Assembly: GCA_910586475.1 (NCBI GenBank)
Contig: CAJUHM010000069.1
Span: forward strand, 1-7,687
From: an uncultured Muribaculaceae bacterium
Lineage (GTDB): Bacteria; Bacteroidota; Bacteroidia; Bacteroidales; Muribaculaceae
Direction: 5' to 3'
Length of the DNA: 7,687 nucleotides
Part shown: one piece after another, positions 1 through 6,287 of the stretch
Position numbering within the stretch: position 1 is the stretch's first letter
How the letters are laid out: each line of letters starts with the position of its first letter
Translations under genes and position numbers: made by a program
Notes under the pieces: model-generated
The model's database searches: none
Seen by the model: only the letters and a program-made list of their open reading frames with translations
What the model was told of the DNA's origin: nothing

Positions 1-225
1 TAGACCTGCGGCTTAACATATCAATACATTAATTTATTTTTACGATATACTTATAACCGTCAGATACGTAAAAAGTATCATGACAGAGTAAAAGAATTGC
101 TGTATATATTTGATTATGCTGTCACTCCTCGAGCAAAAAAAATAGACATAGCTGTAAAGGTTCTTGGGTTACGCCTGACGACAGCGCTTCTGGTCATAGC
201 CAATAAATTGAAAAAACGTACATAA
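1..225 (+). pseudogene. C-terminal tail of a probable glycosyltransferase, cut by the window edge or by an in-frame stop
   Basis: Frame 1 is open from position 4 to the TAA at 223-225, giving about 73 codons with no ATG. The first three bases of the window are an in-frame TAG. The translation is basic and aromatic. It ends in a pattern (AKKIDIAVKVLGLRLT, then a hydrophobic stretch and KLKKRT) that resembles the extreme C-terminus of family 2 glycosyltransferases in Bacteroidales capsule clusters. The next gene starts one base after the stop, as expected for an intact operon member. Either the upstream gene carries a nonsense mutation or frameshift near the window start, or the open stretch is a non-coding remnant. 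The other two forward frames close by position 30. The family assignment rests on resemblance of a short tail and is weak. Confidence 0.35.
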
Positions 226-226
226 G

Positions 227-1534
227 ATGGCTAAAAACACTTTGCCTAAAGTTATGGCATTATCCTTGAGTACATGGCGCAGGGATAGTGGGATTCACAC
301 CCAGACAGACTTGTTTAAATTCTGGGATCCGGATAGGGTCGCTCAGATATATCTTAAATCAGACTTGCCTGATACTCCTGTATGCTCACGTTTTTTTCAA
401 ATTTCGGAGAATGCAGTTATTAAAAGCGTTATTAATAGGAGGGCTGTTGGCCGTGAGGTTGGAAATTCCACAGCTGTTGATATTGATACCCAACGTTCGA
501 TAGAAGCTGAAAAAGCGTTATATAAGTATGCGCATAAGAAGAAAAATTGGTTTCTTACTGTTGTAAGGGAATTGATATGGAAAACAGGGCGGTGGAAATC
601 TAAAGCTCTCCATGAGTTTATCATGGATGTTGATGCAGATGTTTATTTTGTGCCCATCTATCCGGTTGTATATACCGGATGGATTCAATTGCATATATTG
701 AAAATCCATCCGAAACCATATGTTTGTTATCTTGCGGATGACAATTATTCATATGCCTCGTGTGGAAAAAATATCTGGGCATATATACACCGTTGGATGT
801 TGCGGCGAGTAGTAAAGAAATTGGCCACGAATTGCACGGAGATGTTCACTATCACTCAGATCGAAGGCGACGAGACGGATCGTGATTTTGGGACAAAGAG
901 TGTCGTCCTTACCAAAGGTATTGATTATTCAAATCTGGAATTCGATGATAGGCCGCCTCATAGACCTATTCAGATGGTTTATACCGGAAATCTCCTCATT
1001 GGCCGATCTACATCCTTGGTTGAAATCTCAAAAGCTATGGCGAATATCAATAGCAATGGAATTAGAATTATTTTTGATATATACACACCTACAGAGTTAG
1101 ATAAATCAACAACTGAAATTCTAAATCAGAACGGATGCACTTTGCATGCTCCTGTCGCTAAAGACCAAGTGAGAGCAATACAACGAGATGCCGATATAGT
1201 TGTTTTTGTAGAGTCTTTGGACAAAAAACATCGTTTTGATGCAAGGTTGTCTTTTTCTACAAAACTAACCGACTATTTTGCAAGTGGAAAATGCATCTTT
1301 GCAATTGGAGATAAGGCGATAGCTCCTATAAAATATCTTGAAACATATAACTGTGCTGTAACATGCACAGACTATAGTCAGGTAGAACAGAAACTCAGAG
1401 ACTTAGTAAATCATCCGGAGGCGATTGTCGATTATGGCAGGCGTGCTTTTGAAATCGGTCGAGAGAATCATGAGGAATCAAAGGTAAGAGAAACATTCAT
1501 AAAAACCATTTGTCGAGCAAGTAAAAAACAATGA
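227..1534 (+). CDS. Divergent GT-B (GT4-like) glycosyltransferase of polysaccharide synthesis
   Basis: Predicted cytosolic glycosyltransferase of 435 residues that would add one sugar to the lipid-linked repeat unit; donor and acceptor cannot be read from sequence. The N-terminal half opens with a beta-strand followed by a Ser/Thr/Gly-rich loop (VMALSLSTWRRDSGIHTQ, residues 9-26) and contains PYVCYLADD (164-172), typical of the acceptor-side domain of GT-B enzymes. The C-terminal donor domain starts near VYTGNL (251-256). It carries an acidic residue in VFVES (327-331), then FSTKLTDYFASGK (343-355), corresponding to the GT4 E...(S/T)K..(E/D)Y.A.GK nucleotide-sugar site. No transmembrane segment or signal peptide is evident. 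It starts one base after the preceding stop and overlaps the next gene by four bases (ATGA), so translation is probably coupled. The DNA is AT-rich compared with genes from 2498 on. The fold is fairly secure; the exact family is not. Confidence 0.72.
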   Translation: MAKNTLPKVMALSLSTWRRDSGIHTQTDLFKFWDPDRVAQIYLKSDLPDTPVCSRFFQISENAVIKSVINRRAVGREVGNSTAVDIDTQRSIEAEKALYKYAHKKKNWFLTVVRELIWKTGRWKSKALHEFIMDVDADVYFVPIYPVVYTGWIQLHILKIHPKPYVCYLADDNYSYASCGKNIWAYIHRWMLRRVVKKLATNCTEMFTITQIEGDETDRDFGTKSVVLTKGIDYSNLEFDDRPPHRPIQMVYTGNLLIGRSTSLVEISKAMANINSNGIRIIFDIYTPTELDKSTTEILNQNGCTLHAPVAKDQVRAIQRDADIVVFVESLDKKHRFDARLSFSTKLTDYFASGKCIFAIGDKAIAPIKYLETYNCAVTCTDYSQVEQKLRDLVNHPEAIVDYGRRAFEIGRENHEESKVRETFIKTICRASKKQ

Positions 1535-2487
1535 TCAATAATAAGTACATAGAGGAGAGAATATCAATAGAGACGCAGCTTATCAATGTTGGAGTAAAAA
1601 AAGATGAAGCTGAAATCATTTCTGATTGTTTTGCAACATCTGATGAGTGGGGGGTAACATCACATGGAAAGCGTATTCTCTCGTCTCATTTGGATCGGGT
1701 TTCTCGAGGTGGATATAATATAGATCCCAAGATCAGAATTGTAAGAGAAACTCCAGCTTTTGCAGTAGTAGATGGAGATAACAGTTTTGGTCCGGTAAGT
1801 GCTTCTTACTGTATGAACTTAGCAGTTGAACGGGCTAAATCTGTTGGCGTTTTTCAAGTGTTTTCACGAAATAACAATACGCCAGGACCAACTTTTTATT
1901 ATACTCTAAAGGCTGCCGAAAAAGGATTTATTGGCGTATTCTTTTGTAACAGCCCTGCTCAAATGGCTCCTTTTGGAGGGCGAGAAAAAATGTTAGGTAC
2001 AAATCCGTTTGCGGTTGCAATTCCAGTCCCGGGACACGAGCCGTTAATCGTAGACATGGCGACAAGTATTGTTGCAAAAAGTAAGTTTAAGGAATATAAG
2101 GAGGTTGGGAAGAGTTTACCTGATGGCTGGGCTTTAAATGAAGATGGATTGCCAACAAATGATCCGGAAGAGGGAATGAGAGGTTTTGTTCTACCAATGG
2201 CTGGTTTTAAGGGTTACGGCATATCAATGATTATTGATATTATCGGAGGTTTATTAAGTGGTAGTGCATTCCTTAATAAAGTGGGGCGTTTTTATTCCGA
2301 AGATGGTAAATCGATGAATGTGGGATTTTCCTGTATTGCAATTAACCCGGAGATGGTTTTAGGAGAGGACTATCCAATGGCGATAAATGAATATATCTCA
2401 ACTCTTAGAAATTCCAAAACTATCGAAGGTATGAAAGTCATTCTTCCTGGAGATGATAGATTATCTTTCCTAAAGTCAAAAAAATAA
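1531..2487 (+). CDS. Malate/L-lactate dehydrogenase (Ldh_2) family NAD(P)-dependent oxidoreductase
   Basis: A 318-residue member of the family that includes E. coli YiaK (2,3-diketo-L-gulonate reductase) and archaeal-type malate and sulfolactate dehydrogenases. Family signatures occur in order: SHG with the conserved His45; VDGDNSFG (80-87); AAEKGFIGVFFCNS (128-141); APFGGREKMLGTNP (146-159), a cofactor-binding region; DMATS (175-179); LPDGW...DG.PT.DP (196-212); and GFKGYGISMIID (225-236). Two things are unusual. The usual R-N-x-N-H is here RNNNT (113-117), so the second conserved His is Thr. The protein also stops soon after LPGDDR (305-310), roughly 20 residues earlier than YiaK as I recall it. 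Family members normally reduce or oxidise 2-keto or hydroxy acids, so the placement in a sugar operon suggests an activated or acidic sugar substrate, but this is inference. The ATG start overlaps the preceding stop by four bases. The DNA is AT-rich (19 of 60 G+C at 1561-1620). Confidence 0.85.
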   Translation: MINNKYIEERISIETQLINVGVKKDEAEIISDCFATSDEWGVTSHGKRILSSHLDRVSRGGYNIDPKIRIVRETPAFAVVDGDNSFGPVSASYCMNLAVERAKSVGVFQVFSRNNNTPGPTFYYTLKAAEKGFIGVFFCNSPAQMAPFGGREKMLGTNPFAVAIPVPGHEPLIVDMATSIVAKSKFKEYKEVGKSLPDGWALNEDGLPTNDPEEGMRGFVLPMAGFKGYGISMIIDIIGGLLSGSAFLNKVGRFYSEDGKSMNVGFSCIAINPEMVLGEDYPMAINEYISTLRNSKTIEGMKVILPGDDRLSFLKSKK

Positions 2488-2497
2488 TACTATACAA

Positions 2498-3697
2498 ATG
2501 AAAATTCTCGTAACAGGAGCGAAAGGTTTTGTCGGAAAGAACCTCTGCGCTCAGCTCAATAATATCCGGGAGGGCAAGGCGAAAAACTATCCCGTTGATA
2601 TTGAGGAGGTGTTCGAGTACGATCTTGACTCGACAGCTGAGGATCTCGACCGTTATTGCCGGGAGGCCGACTTTGTGTTCAATCTCGCCGGAGTCAACCG
2701 GCCGGAGAATCCGGAAGATTTCAGAAACGGGAACTTCGGTTTTGCCTCGACACTTCTCGCGACTCTCAGAAAACATGGCAATAATTGTCCGGTGATGCTC
2801 AGCAGTTCGATTCAGGCGACCCTTATCGGACGCTATGCGGGTCATCCCTATGGGGAAAGCAAGAAGGCAGGTGAGGAGCTGTTCTTAGACTATGCCCGAG
2901 AAACAGGGGCTAAGGTGCTTGTTTATCGCTTCCCCAATCTGTTCGGCAAATGGTGTAGGCCGAACTACAATTCTGCAGTTGCGACTTTCTGCAACAACAT
3001 TGCCAACGACCTGCCCATTCAGGTCAACGACCCTTCTGTTGAACTCGAACTTCTCTATATCGACGATCTCGTCGATGAGATGATTCTCGGTTTGCTGGGC
3101 AGGGAACATCATTGTGAGTTCGATGGTGTGGAGGCTGTTGGCAAGGAGGATGGACGTTACTGCTATGTGCCTATTACGTTCCATGTCACCCTCGGCGAGA
3201 TAGTCGACCTGCTGCACCAGTTTGCCGAGATGCCGCAGACTCTGCTGATTCCAGAGATACCTGCCGACAGCTTCGCCAAGCGCCTGTTTTCGACATATCT
3301 GAGCTATCTTCCTAAAGAAAAGGCGGTTTTTGACCTTAAGATGAACTGCGACCAGCGAGGAAGCTTCACTGAACTCGTCCACACGCCCAAGTGCGGACAG
3401 GTGAGCATCAACACCTCCAAACCCGGTATTACCAAAGGGCAGCATTGGCACAACAGCAAGTGGGAACAGTTTATCGTCGTTAAAGGCCACGGTCTTATCC
3501 AGATGCGCAAAGAGGGGACAGATGAGGTTCTGAATTTTGAAGTGAGCGGTGACCGGATTCAGTCTGTTTTAATGCTCCCCGGCTATACGCACAATATAAT
3601 CAATCTGAGCGATACTGAAGACCTCGTAACTGTGATGTATTGTAACGAAATCTTCGATCCCAACCACCCCGATACATATTTCGATCCCGTAAAATGA
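2498..3697 (+). CDS. capF: CapF/WbjC/FnlB: bifunctional UDP-2-acetamido-2,6-dideoxy-hexos-4-ulose reductase with C-terminal cupin
   Basis: Second enzyme of UDP-L-FucNAc synthesis. In characterised CapF the C-terminal zinc cupin epimerises C3 of the keto-sugar and the N-terminal short-chain dehydrogenase domain reduces C4 with NADPH, giving UDP-2-acetamido-2,6-dideoxy-L-talose. Here the SDR domain (about 1-250) shows the Rossmann motif TGAKGFVG (6-13), NLAGVNRPE (62-70), LSSSIQAT (101-108), the catalytic pair Tyr118/Lys122 in YGESK, and the CapF-specific YRFPNLFGKWCRPNYNS (143-159). The linker FSTYLSYLP (264-272) precedes the cupin (about 280-399). Cupin metal ligands are likely His316, His318, Glu323 (HWHNSKWE) and His365 (PGYTH). 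Length (399) is slightly longer than Staphylococcus aureus CapF. It starts ten bases after the oxidoreductase stop and overlaps capG by four bases. Base composition changes sharply at this gene. Identification is strong, with alignable motifs end to end. Confidence 0.95.
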   Translation: MKILVTGAKGFVGKNLCAQLNNIREGKAKNYPVDIEEVFEYDLDSTAEDLDRYCREADFVFNLAGVNRPENPEDFRNGNFGFASTLLATLRKHGNNCPVMLSSSIQATLIGRYAGHPYGESKKAGEELFLDYARETGAKVLVYRFPNLFGKWCRPNYNSAVATFCNNIANDLPIQVNDPSVELELLYIDDLVDEMILGLLGREHHCEFDGVEAVGKEDGRYCYVPITFHVTLGEIVDLLHQFAEMPQTLLIPEIPADSFAKRLFSTYLSYLPKEKAVFDLKMNCDQRGSFTELVHTPKCGQVSINTSKPGITKGQHWHNSKWEQFIVVKGHGLIQMRKEGTDEVLNFEVSGDRIQSVLMLPGYTHNIINLSDTEDLVTVMYCNEIFDPNHPDTYFDPVK

Positions 3698-4872
3698 AAA
3701 CCGACTATAAAGACATAAAGTTTGCAGACAACGGCAAACTCAAACTGCTGATTATCGTAGGAACGCGCCCCGAGATCATCCGTCTGGCGGCGACTATCAA
3801 CAAGTGCCGTAAGTATTTCGACGTCGTTCTCGCACACACCGGCCAGAACTACGACTACAATCTCAACGGTGTGTTTTTCAAAGATCTCAAACTTGCTGGT
3901 CCCGAGGTATACATGGATGCCGTTGGCGATGATCTTGGCGCGACTGTCGGCAACATCATCAACTGCTCCTACAAATTGATGGCTGATATCAATCCTGACG
4001 CACTGCTGATTCTTGGCGACACCAACTCATGCCTGTCTGCCATTCCCGCCAAGCGCCTGCACATCCCCATCTTCCACATGGAGGCCGGCAACCGCTGCAA
4101 GGACGAGTGCCTGCCTGAGGAGACCAACCGCCGTATCGTCGACATAATCTCCGACGTCAACCTCTGCTACTCGGAGCATGCCCGCCGATACCTTGCCGAC
4201 TGCGGACTTCCCAAGGAGCGCACCTACGTTACCGGCAGCCCCATGGCCGAAGTGCTTCACCAGAACCTCAAGGAAATCGAAGCCAGCGACATCCACCAAG
4301 AACTCGGACTCGAAAAGGGCAAATATATCCTTCTTTCGGCACACCGCGAAGAGAACATCGACACCGAGAAGAATTTCCTCAGCCTCTTCAACGCAATCAA
4401 CGCCATTGCTGAAAAATACGACATGCCGATCCTCTACAGCTGTCATCCGCGCAGCCGCAACCGTATCGAAAAATCAGGCTTTCAGCTCGACAAGCGCGTG
4501 ATACGTCACGAGCCCCTCGGTTTTCACGACTATAACTGCTTGCAGATGAACGCCGCGGCAGTAATCTCCGACTCCGGTACGCTTCCCGAAGAATCGAGCT
4601 TCTTCACATCCGTTGGCCATCCGTTTCCGGCCGTGTGCATCCGCACCTCGACCGAACGCCCCGAGAGCCTTGACAACGCAGGCTTCATTCTCGCCGGTAT
4701 CGACGAAAGATCACTTCTTCAGGCCGTCGACACCGCAATCGCGATGAACGCCAACCACGATGACGGCACACCAGTCGACGTCTACGTCGGAGAAAACGTC
4801 TCGAATATCGTAGTCAAACTCATCCAAAGCTACGTTACCGTCGTCAACAAAATGGTCTGGCGCAAAGAATGA
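3694..4872 (+). CDS. capG: CapG/WbjD/FnlC: non-hydrolysing UDP-N-acetylhexosamine 2-epimerase (UDP-L-FucNAc forming)
   Basis: A 392-residue GT-B-fold epimerase of the WecB family. Sitting directly after capF, it should invert C2 of UDP-2-acetamido-2,6-dideoxy-L-talose to give UDP-L-FucNAc. Family motifs are complete: VGTRPEIIR (22-30), HTGQNYDYNLNG.FF (48-62), LGDTNS (107-112), HMEAGNR (128-134), PEETNRRIVDIISD (141-154), GSPMAEVL (181-188), SAHREENID (215-223), HPRSRNRIEK (251-260), SDSGTLPEE (292-300) and RTSTERPE (317-324). A short N-terminal extension before the first strand and the ending KMVWRKE match the Bacteroidales form as I remember it. RTSTERPE differs from classical WecB and agrees with the CapG/FnlC branch. 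The ATG overlaps the capF stop (ATGA), so the two are probably translationally coupled. G+C is high in the middle (40 of 60 at 4081-4140). Hydrolysing 2-epimerase activity is unlikely. Confidence 0.95.
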   Translation: MKTDYKDIKFADNGKLKLLIIVGTRPEIIRLAATINKCRKYFDVVLAHTGQNYDYNLNGVFFKDLKLAGPEVYMDAVGDDLGATVGNIINCSYKLMADINPDALLILGDTNSCLSAIPAKRLHIPIFHMEAGNRCKDECLPEETNRRIVDIISDVNLCYSEHARRYLADCGLPKERTYVTGSPMAEVLHQNLKEIEASDIHQELGLEKGKYILLSAHREENIDTEKNFLSLFNAINAIAEKYDMPILYSCHPRSRNRIEKSGFQLDKRVIRHEPLGFHDYNCLQMNAAAVISDSGTLPEESSFFTSVGHPFPAVCIRTSTERPESLDNAGFILAGIDERSLLQAVDTAIAMNANHDDGTPVDVYVGENVSNIVVKLIQSYVTVVNKMVWRKE

Positions 4873-4934
4873 CAGGGAGATAGGATGTCTACGAGAGAAC
4901 GATAAATTCTGTTGTAATTCGGCATAACAATAAT

Positions 4935-5900
4935 ATGTTTTTTCTGATTATTTTTGTGTTGTTGGTTCTGTTAGAGCTGACCTATTTTCGTGTTGCGGAC
5001 CGGTTCAATATTATAGACAAGCCAAACGCACGGTCATCGCACACATCTGTTACGCTGCGTGGTGGCGGGATTATCTTTTTGTTCGGAGCATGGCTGTTCT
5101 GGGCTTTTTTCGGACTTCAATACTCCTGGTTTATTTTAGGGTTGTCCATGATCGGCCTCATTAGTTTTGTCGATGATATCCGTTCACTGCCCGACAGCGT
5201 CCGTCTGGTAGTCCAGTTCTGCGCAATGTTCCTGATGTTCCATCAGTTCGGAATTCTCAATTTTCAGGACTGGTGGATGGTTATGGTTGCGTTGATTGTA
5301 TGTGTAGGCATAATCAACGCATACAACTTCATGGATGGAATAAACGGCATTACAGGCGGTTATTCGATCGCGGTGCTTCTCCCTCTGATATATCTGAACC
5401 AATGTCTCGGTTTCATTGATATGGCGTATCTGTATGTGACCGGACTGAGTCTTCTTGTTTTCTGTTTCTTCAATTTCAGAAAAAAAGCAAAGTGTTTTGC
5501 GGGGGATGTGGGGTCAATTTCAATTGCGTTTGTCCTGTTGTTTGCTTTGGGTAAACTGATTCTCAAGACTGAAGATTTCTCATACATCATTTTTATGGCG
5601 GTCTACGGCGCGGATACGATTCTGACGATATGCCATCGGATAAAGCTCCGCGAAAATCTCGGAGAAGCCCATCGCAAACATGCCTATCAGCTGATGGCCA
5701 ATGAGCTGAAGATGCCCCACGTCAATGTCTCGCTTCTCTATATGTTCGCGCAGCTTCTGATCTCAGCTGGACTGATATTCCTGCCGCTCAACCATTATCT
5801 GTATCTTGCAATTGTCGTAATCGTCTTGGGCGCGGCCTATCTGCTGTTCATGAAAAAAAACTACCATCTTCACGAATCTTACTTAAAATCAAAAGCATGA
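4935..5900 (+). CDS. Polyprenyl-phosphate N-acetylhexosamine-1-phosphate transferase (WecA/WbpL/MraY superfamily)
   Basis: A 321-residue integral membrane enzyme expected to start the repeat unit by transferring a sugar-1-phosphate from a UDP-sugar to undecaprenyl phosphate on the cytoplasmic face. Hydrophobicity suggests about ten membrane segments. Signature loops are intact: DKPNARSSHTSVTLRGGG (28-45), the metal-binding VDD (79-81), NAYNFMDGINGITGG (128-142, with Asn131 and Asp134), FAGDVGS (188-194) and HRKHAYQ (246-252). The HR.H loop and short length favour the WbpL/WbcO-type bacterial branch over MraY. Such enzymes often use 6-deoxy-HexNAc donors, but the donor cannot be fixed here. 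The gene follows capG after a 62-base gap, the largest internal gap in the operon, and overlaps the next gene by four bases (ATGA). The ATG at 4935 places the first membrane segment at the extreme N-terminus, as expected. Parts are less GC-rich than its neighbours (23 of 60 at 5461-5520). Confidence 0.9.
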   Translation: MFFLIIFVLLVLLELTYFRVADRFNIIDKPNARSSHTSVTLRGGGIIFLFGAWLFWAFFGLQYSWFILGLSMIGLISFVDDIRSLPDSVRLVVQFCAMFLMFHQFGILNFQDWWMVMVALIVCVGIINAYNFMDGINGITGGYSIAVLLPLIYLNQCLGFIDMAYLYVTGLSLLVFCFFNFRKKAKCFAGDVGSISIAFVLLFALGKLILKTEDFSYIIFMAVYGADTILTICHRIKLRENLGEAHRKHAYQLMANELKMPHVNVSLLYMFAQLLISAGLIFLPLNHYLYLAIVVIVLGAAYLLFMKKNYHLHESYLKSKA

Positions 5901-6286
5901 CAATCGATGACAGACTTCTTGATGAAGTAACGGAACAGGCGCAGGAGAGTCCGCGCCTGCGTATGAACTATAATCTGCACGACAGTCTTGATGCGAAAGC
6001 ACAGAGGCTGATCAATGTGCTGTTGCCCGGCACAATTCTGCCTATTCATCGTCACCGCCACACAGCGGAGGCATACATCCTGCTCCGTGGCAAAATAAAT
6101 GTTATGTTTTATGACGGGACTGGTCGCCGGACTGCCTGCCACCTTCTTGACCGGACAGTCGGCCGTTATGGCGTTCAGATTCCCGCAGGACAATGGCACA
6201 CAATTGAAGTAACAGAGCCGTCGGCAATTTTTGAGGTAAAGGACGGCCCGTATATTCCCCTTGAACCAGAAGATATGCTTGATTGA
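5897..6286 (+). CDS. wbuC: WbuC-family cupin-fold metalloprotein
   Basis: A 129-residue small cupin of unknown biochemical role. It belongs to the WbuC family, named after a gene that follows fnl1-fnl2-fnl3-wbuB in E. coli O-antigen loci. The first cupin motif fits the textbook spacing exactly: Gly45, His51-x-His53, Glu58, Gly65 (HRHRHTAE at 51-58). The second motif is IPAGQWH (95-101) with His101. These four side chains should bind one metal ion. The N-terminal region (1-40) with DSLDAKAQRLINVLLPGT (29-46) is typical of WbuC, whose members precede the barrel with a short helical segment. No signal peptide or membrane helix is seen, so it is presumably cytoplasmic. It overlaps the membrane transferase stop by four bases and sits one base before the aminotransferase, so all three are likely co-translated. 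Its linkage to FucNAc genes matches the E. coli arrangement and suggests a role in sugar modification or tailoring, which is inference. Confidence 0.85.
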   Translation: MTIDDRLLDEVTEQAQESPRLRMNYNLHDSLDAKAQRLINVLLPGTILPIHRHRHTAEAYILLRGKINVMFYDGTGRRTACHLLDRTVGRYGVQIPAGQWHTIEVTEPSAIFEVKDGPYIPLEPEDMLD

Positions 6287-6287
6287 G

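Noticed and set aside
2885..3490. 201-codon minus-strand open frame opposite capF
   Set aside because: CapF motifs continue through the whole interval on the plus strand, and the antisense product has no family features.
4027..4446. 139-codon minus-strand and 107-codon plus-strand open frames within capG
   Set aside because: They are shadow frames of capG, whose conserved motifs cover the region.
4885..4905. Six-codon ORF (MSTRER) with an upstream AGGGAGA in the capG-transferase gap
   Set aside because: Too short to support as a gene. The purine run is probably chance, since Bacteroidota rarely rely on such sites.
4873..4934. Possible internal promoter before the membrane transferase
   Set aside because: No convincing match to the Bacteroidota -7 (TAnnTTTG) and -33 (TTTG) elements was found by eye.
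6261..6287. TTG start for the aminotransferase, upstream of the ATG
   Set aside because: It would overlap wbuC by 26 bases and add residues without family similarity. The ATG at 6288, one base after the wbuC stop, fits the operon spacing better.
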